A stretch of 64,000 nucleotides of DNA from Glandiceps talaboti (GCF_964340395.1 NC_135567.1:9821984-9885983); one strand, 5' to 3'. Counted from the first letter of the stretch, positions 1 through 30,006 are shown. Notes: generated from the sequence alone by a model not told the origin. Numbers and translations: made by a program.

Positions 1-138
1 AACTACAAACAACTACGATGACAATGAGTGAAATTTAAGTTCAAAGTCAATATTGTGTTGCGACCTCACCCCCGGGGGGCAACTCCATCACAAGCATTAA
101 AACCCAAACTGTTGTGATACCACTTTTATGCAAAAAAG

Positions 139-575
139 GATACCCTTTCTGATACCATTTTAATTAGTCTAAGTACAATCGAACTGTCGTTGTTCGCTGT
201 GACCGTCTCAGTCCACTAGCACTCACTCTGTTGTCTTGTGTTGATGGTGGGACTACAAATCTGATAACCCCATCATCATCATCATCTATATGTTGATTAT
301 GATCATTATGGTCCGGTTCTTGGATTTTTGCTTGGATGTTTTGCTGGAGACACACTTGAGTGTCTGGTTATGGTTGCACTTGCAGGAATATTGCATGCTA
401 GCTGCACGTGACTAAAACCAGGGGTTTTCAGGGGAAGGTGGCCCTAGATCTGAAGTGGCATGAGCGACGAGAGAAGTTTTTCAAGGAAGAAAAACAGGCT
501 GAAACACATAGTCTAATTTACAGACCCTTTCTGATACCAACACTTCATGAAAAGTATACCCTTTCTGATACCAAT
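139..575. repeat. Repeated CCCTTTCTGATACCA motif (3 copies)
   Basis: The phrase CCCTTTCTGATACCA occurs near 143, 525 and 559. The second and third copies are about 34 bp apart, separated by a segment ending AAAAGTATA. The first copy is also next to a GATACCA. This looks like a decayed short tandem repeat or pieces of a dispersed element. Its function is unknown. Confidence 0.5.
164..367 (-). pseudogene. Possible C-terminal relic of an LTR-retroelement Pol polyprotein
   Basis: A minus-strand open segment of about 67 codons runs from just after a TAA to a stop at 164-166. It contains a run of five Asp, then a basic tail with LRRSQR followed by TTTVRLYLD. An acidic linker and a terminal RRS(Q/T)R motif is common at the end of Ty3/Gypsy Pol proteins. 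No RT, RNase H or integrase is visible upstream, so this is only a resemblance. It could equally be a chance frame. Confidence 0.2.
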
Positions 576-621
576 CAGCATAAAAAACGACCCCTTTCGC
601 GCGGACCCTCCCCGTATAGCC

Positions 622-669
622 GTCTATGGGAGTTGCCCGCCCCATAGACCCTACACCGTAGGGTCTATG
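622..669. other. Overlapping hairpins in a GC-rich patch
   Basis: GTCTATGGG (about 622-630) pairs with CCCATAGAC (641-649). The latter also lies in a second perfect inverted repeat, CATAGACCCTAC, with 3 bp between the arms, whose right arm is 658-669. The two stems are mutually exclusive. The patch is much richer in GC than its surroundings and may be a fragment of a mobile element. Confidence 0.5.
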
Positions 670-1776
670 CCCGCCCCGAGACCTCACATTTACTCATCTT
701 GGCATTACATCAGTGTATCATTGATATTATAACTCACTGTTAGTGTAAAGCTAGCAAATTCAGTATGGATTAGTTAATCATACTTCTCTTGATGTATTGT
801 TCACGACCTTTGATCATTTCAATGTTAAGCAAATCGGCATTAGCTTGTTGATATCAAGTCAACCACAGTTTAGTTATAAAATTTTCAAAGTTCAGAGACG
901 TTGATGGCTAAAATGGGTCAACGACTTTTGGCGCAATTTTTGTGCTCTAAATTCCTTGAAATTGAGAAGGGCCGCCCAGCCGTCTAAACATGTTTGTTCC
1001 AATTACAGTTTGCGTGGTCGTTCATGCCAGTATGGGGTAATCATACAATAATGCAGCTTAAGTTAAGGTGTCTTTTTATGTGTAGTCGCGCCAATTTCAA
1101 CGTATTATCGGAACGATAGAACGCTCATGATCTTCGAGAGAATCACAGAGGTATTCCATCCTAGTAACTGGTTTGGTAGATATAGCTAAGATGGCACTGT
1201 CAATGCTGTCGTGTGCCGAATGCCGTATGAAGACATAGAGGAACGACAGACACGTAGGTAAGTTGACAAAATTCTTTTAGTGAATTGACAAAATATTTTG
1301 TACCATTGTCATTATATGTATTCCATAACAGCAGACTGACTGAAAATGCTTGAAATGGTTAATTACACAGAAGTGAAGTTCATACATTGTGTCTCCGTTT
1401 TCACGACACTTTTTACGCACATTTCCATGATTGGATTTTATCTAAATCATGTAACATTGACTGAGAAAAATGAAGAACGTATACAATAGAAGTGAGTGAC
1501 GTGTAACAAAAGTACAGTATACTTTGCTCTTTCGTGACCTTACTCCTGATAGTGCATATGCATGTCTTCTGAATATTCATTAACTGATGTATTAAAGCAA
1601 AAACTTAGGAAAAGGCGGGAATACAACATATGTGTATCTGATGTTGTAATCAATCCCGTTAGTAAACTGGCACACTTTATTAATCTAGTGATCTCGTATA
1701 ACATAGACATGTATGGAATTTGGTGAACATACGCTTTCACTATATTTTAGTTCAATCATCAACCAAGTAGTTAATT

Positions 1777-1781
1777 ACTTG

Positions 1782-1871
<90 letters not shown>

Positions 1872-1945
1872 TACTTACTTATTTGATTAATTAATTAATT
1901 AATTAATTAATTAATTAATTAACCAATTAATTAACCAATTAATCA
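1777..1945. repeat. Compound microsatellite (TTAC)n then (ATTA)n
   Basis: About 100 bp of tandem TTAC is followed by about 60 bp of tandem ATTA with CCAATTAA interruptions. Confidence 0.9.
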
Positions 1946-2159
1946 ATCAATTGTAAAGTCTTTTAAGATGGATGTGTATATATCTGTACGAGTAGGTTGA
2001 TAGAACTACTAGATGTAGACACAGGAGACAGTGTTTGCTATTTGGAGGTTGTTAAAAGGATCAGTTACACTGTGATGAGGAGGTGGTATATGTGGATGTT
2101 TAAGTCATTAGGACCACTTGGCAGTTGAATGTGTATTTTGTGGATACTGCATCGATCAG

Positions 2160-2355
2160 TCAGTCAATTAATCAATCAATCAATTAGATCAATCAATAGA
2201 CCAATCTGTGGATCGATTAATTTAATAAACTTAACGAATATTTAAAAAAGTTATCTTAGTTATCTTATAACTTGAAGTCTCAAATTACGAATGTATGAAG
2301 GCTTTGGTTTCAATTAATTAATTAATCAATCAATTAATTAATTAATTAATTAAAT
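2160..2355. repeat. AATC/ATTA-rich simple repeats
   Basis: Two clusters of AATCAATC and AATTAATT repeats (about 2160-2210 and 2311-2355) flank unremarkable AT-rich sequence. They resemble the tract at 1885-1945. Confidence 0.7.
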
Positions 2356-3194
2356 AATTTGTTTATTTATTTATACATATATTTTTATAATTCTATTATT
2401 TATTTGAGATGTCGTACAATATTTACGAACACTATAAAAACAAAGAACAAATTCACAAAGTTCCGTAACATTTACAAATCAACTATTTATTTTAGTACAT
2501 TTTCTCTAAAATTACTAAGACCGGTAAATATGCTGGTATTTTGCAAGATATTGATAAAATTGAATGTCCTAGGTAAAAACGAGTTTTTCCTTTTGTGTGC
2601 AATTAAAATGGGTCACTTCAAAAGTGTAGTGTTAACGGTGCTTCCTAGATCCAGGAGGGAAAATGAAACGGAAACCTGGGAACAATATACATTGGGTTAA
2701 TTAAAAGAGCCGTTTCCCTCGAGATTGAAGGCTTTAAAATACTGATAAAAGATTACTGTAATCTTACTTTACTTCATGTTTATATATATTGTATAAATGT
2801 GTTGATTCTTGAACAGGCAATTAACACATACACGGCTATTACATATAGTAATTAGTGTGTTATATATACTATCTGTAGGCTCCATAATGATGGACGTTGT
2901 TGAAAACACTCAGAAGAGAATTTATCGTCAGCAAATTATACAGATTGAACCTGCTGAATAAGAAGATAGAAGATTCGACCCTAAAAAAATATTGAGAGGA
3001 GTTTCGGTACGTCACAGTTATTTACCTTTTTACACCTCTCATCATAAAAATTTAAAACAAAGCATCAGTATTCATCGAGTCACAGTTTGTAATCATTCTT
3101 TCAAGAAAAAAAGAAACGTTTACAAAAATAGCGCGCGTTTTACATGTATTCATTTACTTTGACTGAAAATGCCATGTGTTGACGTGATACTGAC

Positions 3195-4984
3195 TATGGG
3201 AAGCCGTTCAGGCCAAAAGCATTTTTTTTATTTTTGCTATAGTATTTTATATTTTTCGTACTTACAAACTAATTTTAACAGTTTATGTACTTTTATTCCA
3301 TGTTCACATTATTTTAATTGAAATAAGTTTTCATTTATTTGAGAATATTGTTTTATTTTTCGTCAAACCAGAATTATTTTAAGGATTATATATAATTGAA
3401 AGTCAAAATATATTTTTGTTAAAGTTTTTTATTTTATTTTTTAAATCTAAAAAAAAAAATTTTAACTTTTTTTTTTTCTTCCCAACTTTTTTTTTTTTTG
3501 GCCGAGTCTGCTGACCAGCGCCTGTCACGAGTACGTCGTGCTCGTGACAGGCATGTCCTTCGACATCCATTACGACGTGTTTCGGCGTCAAATACACCTT
3601 CTCATTACCTTCGAAATTGGTCGCTCAAACATTATATCAGATCTCAAAACTGTTAATTTACGTGTGATAGTATCTGTTTTTTCCAACAACCGCGACTTAA
3701 GCCGCGTACACACATGTGTACACCGTCACGTTAAGGTTATCGACCGCATGTATGATGTAAATTACATGATGTAGTACGTAGGACACGATCCATGTGCAAA
3801 GGGTAAAGGTAGTTAATCTAAAACAACTAAAGTTTGTTGCATCAATAACAATTACATTCATTATTGTGAAACTGACCAGAATTGAAATAAGATGGTACAC
3901 TATACTGTGAGCGTGAGCAAAACAGCTTTAGGAACAAAAACGTGAGGAAAAGCGAACGCGTATTTCCAATGGGTCAGTCAGGTACTACTTCTAGTACGAG
4001 CGCACATATTGACGTCGACCTGCTGTATTACATATCAACCTAAACCAGCTTTTATCGCCTTGTTATCATCATCATCATCGTTGTTGTTGTTGTTGTTGTT
4101 GTTGTTGGTGTTGTAAAGAATCAGTTTACTTCATCGTACATTGTAGTATACATTCTCTTGGTGTTCTGAGTACACATGCATATATCATGATAAGTTGAGA
4201 ACAACACGTCTACGTATGTAATACAGCAGGTCGACGTCTAGTCTATCAGCTAGCCCTCGGATGTTCTTCCGATAAAATACGACACACAGCCGAACAACGC
4301 TATCGAGGATGGAACATCGGACAGGCCCTCACATGCGAACTTCGTTCGCTTATAGTTATAGCATCGAAAGAAAGCCCGAACGTCTAGCAGCAAGACTAGT
4401 CGACGTCAATATGTACGCTCGTACTAGAAGTACCTGACTGACCCATTGGAAATACCTTTACCCGTTGCACATGGATCGTACGCGGCTGAAGTCGCGGTTG
4501 TTGGAAAAACAGATACTATCACACGTCAATTAACAGTTTTGAGATCTGATATAATGTTTGAGCGATCAATTTCGAAGGTAATAAGAACGTGATGTCAAAG
4601 GTCACGCCTCGTACTCGTGACAGGCGCCTGGTACGAGCACGACGTGCTCTGCACCGGCTCCTGTCAGCAGACTCGGCCAAAAAAAAAAGTTGGGAAGGAA
4701 AAAAAAAAAAAGTTGAAAATTTTTTTTTTAATAATTTAAAAAATAAAATAAAAAACTTTAACAAAAATATATTTTGACTTTCAATTATATATAATCCTTA
4801 AAAAAATTCTGGTTTGACGAAAAGTAAAACAATATTCTCAAATAAATGAAAACTTATTACAATTAAAATAATGTGAACATGGAATAAAAGTACATAAACT
4901 GTTAAAATTAGTTTGTAAGTACGAAAAATATAAAATACTACAGCTAAAATAAAAAAATACTTTTGGCCTGAACGGCTTCCCATA
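3195..4984. mobile_element. Fold-back DNA transposon with long inverted arms and 6-bp target duplication
   Basis: The element starts TATGGGAAGCCGTTCAGGCC and ends with the reverse complement of that sequence. It is flanked on both sides by ACTGAC (3189-3194 and 4985-4990), a 6-bp target-site duplication. The arms match in inverted orientation over several hundred bp: the AT-rich outer part to about 3500, then the GAGTCTGCTGAC/GACAGGCGCCTG part, then an inner piece near 3950-4035 against 4218-4460. The left arm has extra sequence at about 3815-3950. The centre has an (ATC)n(GTT)n microsatellite (about 4069-4112) and further small hairpins. No transposase is encoded, so it is non-autonomous. 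Polinton-type elements make 6-bp duplications, but that assignment is not supported by any gene here. Confidence 0.75.
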
Positions 4985-5531
4985 ACTGACTGTGTTGACC
5001 TTCATCAGTACTGGTGCGATACAGTTACATCGGATCGGATGACACTGCATGCACTCAGGACTAAATATAGTCACTCCTATTCAATCGACCATGAACATAT
5101 ACAAATAGTTTACATTGTAAGTACGTTCAGTGTGTTTCACAGACATTAGTAGGACTTTTCTATATTACTTTGTTTCGGATAGATACAGTATATTACCAAA
5201 TTATATGGGTACATTTCTCGCGTAATTGTTGCTGGAAATGTAATTCATAATTACTAAAAATCATCACTTAGATAAGTAAGTAAAAGTTGTATTTGTGTAA
5301 CTTGTTATTGTTTTCTTAATACTAAAGATAATTAAACTATGGCATCTTTTACTTCGCAGAAACTACAGAGACGGTTGACAGTTAATCGGCCAAGAAGAAA
5401 ATAATATTTTATAAGACAGTGCTATATATGAGTTCTGATGACGACGAATCGGAATGGGAAATTTGGAAGTAACACAAGATGAACTAGATGACATTGTGTA
5501 GCAAACGAACAATCAATGAATTGCATGTTAA

Positions 5532-5956
5532 GGGAGAGTTCATTTTTACGGCTGGGGATGTGCCGGGAATTGTTTGTGTTGTACTGAAACAGACTTTTCC
5601 CCTTGTGAGCCCTTCATCCGAAAGAAGCCCCACCCCTAAATGAAAACAATTACTATTTAAAAAAAAACAAAAACAAAAAAACGTTAAAAGCAATCTCCAA
5701 GTGTATGTCATGGGGTGTTTATAATTACCGAAGGCGATGGTGTTGAATAGCCAAAGAATACTGGAATATGGTCTTCAACACCTCAATTAGTAATTCAAAA
5801 ATTATTCTACAGCACAATGTTATTGTCCCAATTTTAACGATATTGTATACATTGTAGATTTGCTGACATAATGATGTACATGACAAATTCTAGCCAAACG
5901 TTTTTACTTGAGTTTATTGGGCACTATCCAGTTTTCAATTTATTACACATGCGCGT

Positions 5957-6019
<63 letters not shown>

Positions 6020-6273
6020 GATAAACTATTAATGGAAGGTTATAACCTGCCACATAATTGTACATAAGTAAATGCACCTTACATAATTGCGGCAAAGCTG
6101 AAACATTTTTTTTCTTCAAATTTACAAGGTTAATAACTGCTCCTGGGGCTTAGTTTGATTCGGAGAGGCAAAACTCGGAATAAGTCAAACCGTCCCACCG
6201 ATCTGCTTTGTAAAAGTGATGACTTAGCCCCCCCCCCTCCCCTCCCCCTCCGGCCGTAAAACTGAATTTGCCC
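5532..6273. mobile_element. PIF/Harbinger-like MITE, TAA target duplication
   Basis: The left end, GGGAGAGTTCATTTTTACGG, is matched by the inverted right end, GGGCAAATTCAGTTTTACGG. TAA lies immediately outside on both sides (5529-5531 and 6274-6276). A TWA duplication with ends starting GGG is characteristic of PIF/Harbinger. The ends resemble those of the element at 58128-60859. The interior has a (GT)n tract and C-rich DNA, and no transposase. The termini are imperfect, so this is an old copy. Confidence 0.5.
5959..6016. repeat. (GT)n microsatellite
   Basis: About 58 bp of uninterrupted GT dinucleotides within the MITE-like element. Confidence 0.9.
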
Positions 6274-7521
6274 TAAAATGCTTTGAGCAAATTTAGGTAA
6301 AGTTTGAGCGAAGGGAGGGTGTTTTAAAGTGGCACAAACTGAGTTTGTAAGCATATTACTCAAGTGAAAATACTTTAACAAACCACATTCCAGTGCATTG
6401 TTAATATTAATGCATGTCGTTTCCCATGACATTACGATTACATAGTACTGATTTCCTGAACATGTTTTTATATCATTACGTATTATAAATGAAATCATCG
6501 GATATTTTTTTTAATTATATCATGACAACCATGTTTGAGTTCAGTCAATCACAAGTGGTGGTGGTGGTTAAGTGTGCTTCAGTAAGTACAATACTGCAAA
6601 AATTACACCGAAGTACTTATAAACTCAGCTTGTGCCCTTCAAGTCTAAGGCGAAAACTATTAGTGTTTCCAATATTTTGTCTTCACTCTCTTCAGGTTAT
6701 ATTGTTAAATTTATTGTACTGAATTACGTGTAAATGTTTCACTAATTTTCCATAATGTGCATATAGAGATATGGCAATAATATAAATATCTGACCAAACT
6801 GCCAGTGTGTATGTAGTTCTACAAGAGTTTACATATATCATATGTTGTGCTAGACAACCACGGTGCATTTCACCAAGTTTGCACATTGAGCCAATTTACT
6901 AGCTGTAATTCTGGGCATGTCAGTGCCTTTAACTTTGATATTGTTAGTATTGGTATTTTATGTCAGTAACTAAAGAGAAGGAAGGGCTTGTTAATTATTT
7001 GTCGATTTTCGAAGAACTTTTGTATTGTTTTTCTGAAGAAAAAAACTTAAACTAGAAATGAAAGCAATCGCTTATTATCGGAGACGATATATTACGGCCG
7101 CTAAGAGTTCACTATAGTTAAATGAACTCAATTCTTCAGTATGAAGTTGACCGAGGTCAGTGTCAATGCAACCGAAACATTAATACTATCAAATTATGAT
7201 AGTTTCAAAATAGCATAGTTCACTCTCATTATCATTTATCATATTATTCTGATTCTTTTGTTTTACCGGCTATTGCTTATGTCTCCTTTGATCATCAAAA
7301 GAGGGCGTACAACTATTTGTGAGGAATTAATAACTTGACGAAAAGGAAGTGATTTAAGAGATTGTCGTAGAGGTCGCTGCATTGATGAGCAACTATTTCT
7401 TGAATGGGAATTTATGAGTATACACTTGATGTCACAATACAGCATTCGTGTGAATAGACTAGCAAACACAATAGATCAGTTATTCAGAGAAAGGTAGGAC
7501 CTAGCCGACCCATTCCAATAT

Positions 7522-7525
<4 letters not shown>

Positions 7526-7603
<78 letters not shown>
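7526..7603. repeat. (TA)n microsatellite
   Basis: About 78 bp of alternating AT. Confidence 0.9.
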
Positions 7604-7605
<2 letters not shown>

Positions 7606-8248
7606 ACCTACATATAAATAGCAAGTGACAACTAGATATAGATAATTGTTTCACATATTTCTTTTCTTCTCTGTTTTGTAATGGTTTAGATAATCACCTC
7701 TGGAGTACACTCCTTTAATAAATTATTCTTATTATTAATTAATAACGTGTTTGTGTAATCATTTAGGCAAATGTATGCATCGGGTATGAAAGATATTCGT
7801 GAGTATTCATATGGCCGGGTATGCCTATAGTATTCTCATCAGTTTACGTTAATAATACGTTTACATATCCCTGAATATGCCCTGATTATGGTTAAAATAC
7901 GTCCATATTCCTATCATAAGGCATGTATTCACATCCTATTCATAGGCGTATGCTAAGATATTCATGGTGAGAATATGATGTGAATATTATGTGTAAAAGT
8001 GGTTCATCTTCTCATCGTTTTTCATGCTATTCTTATGAACATACGTCGACTCCAAATTCTTAGAATACGTGTGCATATGTCTGAATAGTAGGATATGCCA
8101 CTAGATATTTACTACAAATGCAAACGTTTTCGTATGCGAATATGTATCATTTGGTGTAGTGCTAGTGTATTGATTGTGCACATCGAGAGATCTGATTGGT
8201 CTAGACAAGAAATTAACACATCTAAAATAGTGATAACACACAGTTAGA

Positions 8249-8322
8249 GCGACTATAAGCGGCCCTGAATGAGAATAGTATAAGCGCGACTATAAGCGGC
8301 CCTGAATGAGAATAGCATACTT
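8249..8322. repeat. 37-bp tandem duplication
   Basis: The unit starting GCGACTATAAGCGGCCCTGA occurs twice in direct tandem with about one mismatch. Confidence 0.8.
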
Positions 8323-9077
8323 ATTTTTTGATCGCTGTCGTCTGCATTCAACATGGATGCTGTATATCCGTACAGTCATGTTTACAAGTAATATTGAAGA
8401 AAAGTACTATATAGAAGCAGTATTTTTGGTGCTTATATAATTTGTACTGAATGGCAGCCATATTTGTAGATAAAAATCACTGTATTACTACATAACTCAA
8501 AAACATCATTAAATACACTCTATTAAGTGTCTAACCCCATATAATCACATGCAAGCATTTTTCTACGAGTGACCATTTACCTTTACCTTGATCTACAGGG
8601 TAGGCCAACAAAATAAAGCTAGTATTTATATATTGCAGACACTTTGTAGCAATTGTCACGATGTGTTACTAATGTCTTTTAGATCATGTCTATAGATAAT
8701 GCAGATCCAAATACACATACAACTCCATTATTTTTGGTGCTCATATCACATTTTACTCAATGTTAGCTATATTTGTAGTGAACAAACAGGATTTGCCAAA
8801 TATTTAAAAATGTTCATAAATGTAGACTACATGCAAGTGTCTATCCCTACATTGCAAGGTTTATCTTCTTTTTTTGGGGGGGGGGGACATTGACCTTTGG
8901 CATTGACTCAATGTCAAAGTTCAGTATTTATTGATTTAAATCATGTCTCCATTCTGTGAAATAGAAGTAAAGCATTTGAGGGATTGTGTCTTCAACAAAG
9001 ACTTGTTCTTATGTAAACTTGTTATAGACTATAGCATAACTAAGAATAAGTCATAACGGTAGGCAGCTGTATTCTAT

Positions 9078-9172
9078 ATAATAATAATAATAATGATGAT
9101 GATAATAATAATAATTAAATAAATATTATATAGTAATAAAAAATTTAATAATAAAAATAATAATAATAATAA
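9078..9172. repeat. AAT/GAT trinucleotide-rich tract
   Basis: Repeats of AAT and GAT directly abut the 3' end of the minus-strand SINE that follows and may be its expanded tail. Confidence 0.7.
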
Positions 9173-9454
9173 TGTTGGTTTCTTATATAGTGCTTTCCCA
9201 CACTGTGCTCAAAGCACTTTACAATTATTACCCCTGGCTCTGATCAGAATGGCACAACGGCCCTTTAGTCTTCCTCAACTCCCTGGGGAGCATACAATCC
9301 ATTGCAGCCATTTAAGCGCATAGGATTAGCGCCTCCACATTGCAACCTACATCCTACCAGGTCCCAAATTATACAGCTGGGTTCACTGAGGCAAAATTGT
9401 GGTTCAAATCTTGCCCGAGGTCTTTAGCCACTCAGAAACAAACAGCAGGCAGGG
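9173..9454 (-). mobile_element. SINE, minus strand, lacking its tRNA-like head
   Basis: Matches the body and 3' end of the SINE copies at 34205-34556 and 53323-53670 (shared words include TATAGTGCTTTCCCACAC and CACAACGGCCCTTTAGTCTT). The match stops after GCAGGCAG, before the tRNA-related part, so the copy is 5'-truncated. The AAT-rich tract at 9078-9172 is at its tail. Confidence 0.75.
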
Positions 9455-9615
9455 ATATATAACCAGTTGTAATGAACCTTACTTCCTGACAAAATTCTTA
9501 TTTGTTGTGCTATTGCCTTGTAGCACGTTATCTATACACTGTTCTTCTATTCATCGTCCAGATACAATATGTCAATTATTTCAATATATTTTGATTCTTA
9601 TTTTAAATTCGACAG

Positions 9616-26765
<17,150 letters not shown>

Positions 26766-26838
26766 AGGACAAGTGAGAGGAGGACAAGACGTAAACGAGG
26801 GAGAAAATGAAGATGAGTGACATTATAGTATACACGAA

Positions 26839-27203
26839 CCAAGTTCAACAAAAAATATCGAATATATTCTCTGGGCCTTCTACGTCACAACAATGCGTGT
26901 CTACGTCACTAGTTTTGCTGTGTTCGAAATATGAGTCATAACATTCAAAATTACCATTACTTTCCCTAATTTGTCATTGATATTACTGGCGCTGGTATAA
27001 TTATGTTATTCTCCAATATTTTTATTTATTTATCCAAACAATACTGCAGGTTTTGTCACTACCCGTATAGTGACTACAAAACTTTTCCTTAGATCACTCT
27101 TATTTTCCTTGGCCAAACTCGTCTAACGACTCGTAGTGACAGAGACCCCATAAGTCACTCTTATTTTAGTTTGGTGAACAAAGAAAAATATTGGGGAGTA
27201 ACA
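26839..27203. mobile_element. MITE copy 2, in or next to the 3' UTR
   Basis: Begins about 74 bp after the stop codon at CCAAGTTCAAC and matches 21677-21981 in reverse complement. Its right part folds back (TTCTCCAATATTTTTATTTA against AAGAAAAATATTGGGGAG). Confidence 0.65.
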
Positions 27204-28228
27204 TCTAAGGAGTAGAATAGAAAGTTTTACTCTCAAACTCATTAAGAACAGTACAGAACATTTCTTATTGTAATATGGAATTTGTGTTTTAAATAGTTAT
27301 ATTTCATCCAGTGTAATTTATGATAAGTGAAATACCCTGACAAATATACAAGTAACTGAGTTTGTATACAAATTGATCAAATATAGGAATTTTACTGTAG
27401 TAATGATACAGTCCTCACAATTGCTTGTACACTCTTTAAGTTTGATATATTTTACTATGTACATATTATTGGATTACTTAAATAGATTACTAACTAGTGA
27501 CTTTAGAATGACATGTCTACTAAAATGATTTTATGGTTCCAATAACACTCAATTTTAGAATAGGTGGAATGGGTAGAATTTTTATTTTATTTTATTTTTC
27601 ATGGTTTTCCATTGTTTTTCCATATGGTCTCTGTCTTATTGGTGTCTTCCCATCAGATGTACGCAATTATAAATCGACAGATCAGTTTATGTTGTTTTTT
27701 AAGTTGATGTTAATTTCCACATCCATTATATTTCTCGCGAGACTGCACAATTTTCATGATATTTTTTTTTCTTGAATACGTAAAAAGGTTTAGAGTCGCC
27801 AGTGAAATTGAACTTATTTTGCCATCCTTGAATTTTACCAAATATACCAGGCAGAAAAAAACCCCCACAATACTAGCATGTCATGTACAATTCAATTTTC
27901 TGTTGATTCATTTTCTGTTTGTTCCTAAATCGACTACACTGCTGAAATATAAATGTCAAAGTTCAAAGTTTGATTGTCTTAATCAACTATTTAGAAATAC
28001 ATGTGTAGTTACTCTGACGATATTTGAATGGTCTTTCCAGTTACAATTATTATAGTATGGAATACGTTCGGCCTTGCCACGGAACTTTGAGCAAAACGAT
28101 ATGTTTTTGTTTGTTCTAAATCTACCGACATACCTACCCGCATACAAACAGAGATATGAATTGATGGCGCCATACCTTCAGTGTTTGAAATGGATGTGGT
28201 AACTATTTCACTGTGCTCAATTTAACAA

Positions 28229-28363
28229 GATATACACGTATCTCTATAACAGAAAACTATACACGTATCTATAACAAAAAACTATACACGTATCTCTTTA
28301 TCAGAAAACTATACACGTATCTCTATAACAGAAAACTGTACACGTATCTCTTTATCAGAAAAC
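28229..28363. repeat. Tandem repeat, about 27 bp, 5 copies
   Basis: Units of the form TATACACGTATCTCTATAAC followed by AGAAAAC, with TTTATC or TATAAC variants. Confidence 0.85.
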
Positions 28364-28833
28364 TAATTTGTTTATATTAAAGATTATCAATAGTTGCTGG
28401 GAGCAGTTACAACTTTGTTTTTTTAGTAGTGTATTATATTCGGTGCAATGATTTGTATTAATTCCATGGGACATGGTTACAGGTAATAAACCTCAAGTAT
28501 ATCTCAGAATAAAATATATACATCCATTATTATAATAATTGTGTTATTATTAGAATGTTAGCTGCTGAGAACTTATGTCTGAAACTAAGAATTTCATTGA
28601 TTGTTTTATTACTGTATAGTAGACAACATAAAGAGTAATATTATACATAGTACTTGATCCAGGACATTTAACATAATTTACAGTATCACTGTGTTGATGA
28701 TAACATAAATAAAAGTCTTGCTCTATTGCGGAACTCAATTTTCATTCCATAGGGTAATGGCCAGAACTGATTAGGTTTTGGTAATAATCCGATGAATATT
28801 AATGACCAATTTGAGTAATAAATCAATCGAACG

Positions 28834-28949
28834 AGTATAAAGTTGGCGTCAGATACAGATTCAGATTCAGGTATCGTTATCTTATGAACGTTATATTGAG
28901 CATCAGATGGCCTCAGATCCGAATCTGAATCTGACGCCAACTTTATACT
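28834..28949. other. Hairpin with arms of about 33 bp
   Basis: GTATAAAGTTGGCGTCAGAT followed by ACAGATTCAGATTC is mirrored by GAATCTGAATCTGACGCCAA followed by CTTTATAC. The central loop is about 50 bp. The arm contains a palindrome-like GATTCAGATTC repeat. It may be a small MITE. Confidence 0.75.
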
Positions 28950-29448
28950 AGTCCTCTACACTACTGAGAAAGACTCTGTTTTCAGGGGTTTCATGCCAAC
29001 CTTATTTTGTGTTTCCCTTGGATCTGCACTCTGCATTGGCTCCACAATCACTAGAAAAAAGAAGACCGAGGCAGGCTTTTTAAGTGTTTCAAACTCACCA
29101 GAAAACAATGTTTTTTTCTTGGCCGTAAAATAGGTTTACAGTGAGTGTTATATAAACTTTCCAACAGAGTATTAATAAAAATATGGAAAAAGTAAGATGA
29201 CTTTAAATTTTGACCATGACTTTAGGAAATTTCATATGATTAATGAGTTGCCGGTCTCTCCAAACATATATGAATATACTTTGATTATGATTATAGCACT
29301 TCTGGAGCCTGATATATGACGTTTTTAATGTTTAGCATCCTTCAAAATGATGTCACCGTTACCATGGAAACTGCCTCCTATGAGGTTGCGAAAGAGTATC
29401 CAGAGGGGCAACGACAGTTGTCTGATGGCCCAAACATTACTCTAACCA

Positions 29449-29630
29449 GCATTTTGTCTCAATTAAATGTTTCAATGTACCATTATGTAGACCTGGGATG
29501 CAGACATAAAATGCAGACATCAAAATATTGGTACTGGTGTCTGCATCTAGTTGCAGTCTGTTTTAATAGTTTATTTCATGTCAATAGACAAAATGTTGCA
29601 AGAAATTACGATCTTGCTAGCTTGGTGTAT
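29449..29630. repeat. Dispersed repeat related to 62190-62367 and 63710-63886
   Basis: Shared words include CATTTTGTCTCAATTAAA and TCAAAATATTGG, followed by AGTCTGTTTTAATAGTTTAT. The identity is moderate by eye, so this is an older copy than the other two. Confidence 0.5.
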
Positions 29631-30006
29631 AGAATGCCGATTCCGAATGGTTTCTGCATGATTATATAACACAGAACCGTCGGTCGGTAACTTGAAACAA
29701 TATAACATTGCAACTGTAATATTGCATGGCTGTAACTGCAACAGTATTTTTCACAAAGTGACGATCAATCAAGGTCGTCAGACACCAGGGCCAGACACAA
29801 CGTTTTAAATACCAGAAACAGTTGGTGCTATCCCAATCAACAAACACAATGAAACATTATTCAAAACAATGTCTTCACCAAATTGAATTTACCCTTTGTT
29901 GGATTTGAAAGCCCATTGCTATTTTATTTATAAAAGAGAGCAGGTACATATCATGATGATATATCCACGTTCATAATATTTTATTGCAATGGGTATAATA
30001 CTACTT

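Larger units (their letters stand above)
1..3188. other. AT-rich intergenic DNA, no gene recognised
   Basis: No convincing host exon was found here. The stretch holds a possible retroelement relic near 164-367, a repeated CCCTTTCTGATACCA motif, a GC-rich hairpin near 622-669, and TTAC and ATTA microsatellite tracts at 1777-1945 and 2160-2355. The longest open frame (2359-2700) is low-complexity AT-rich sequence with no recognisable domain and was not called. Confidence 0.5.
6277..9077. other. Intergenic DNA upstream of the ankyrin array; no exon supported
   Basis: I looked here for the 5' exons of the ankyrin-ROCO gene and found none that I can support. The region holds a (TA)n tract, a stretch at about 7780-8160 dense in GAATAT/ATATTC words on both strands, a 37-bp tandem duplication, and a poly-G run near 8875. 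Confidence 0.4.
26766..29300. other. Downstream AT-rich DNA, no gene recognised
   Basis: Includes the probable 3' UTR, the second MITE copy, a 27-bp tandem repeat and a hairpin. Open frames at about 27533-28055 are AT-rich and hydrophobic without any recognisable domain. I could not place a polyadenylation site with confidence. Confidence 0.4.

Noticed and set aside
5349-5475. Possible start exon MSSDDDESEWEIW before a GTAACA donor
   Set aside because: The phase does not fit exon B1 directly, the peptide is very short, and nothing else links it to the gene.
7340-7488. Possible upstream exon (RCIDEQLFLEWEF...IDQLFRER) with a GTAGGACC donor
   Set aside because: The open segment is only about 50 codons, has no good acceptor and no similarity to ankyrin, kinase or other expected 5' domains.
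27533-28055. Hydrophobic frames after the gene
   Set aside because: AT-rich composition alone gives Phe/Ile/Leu-rich frames. No signal peptide followed by a domain, no splice sites.
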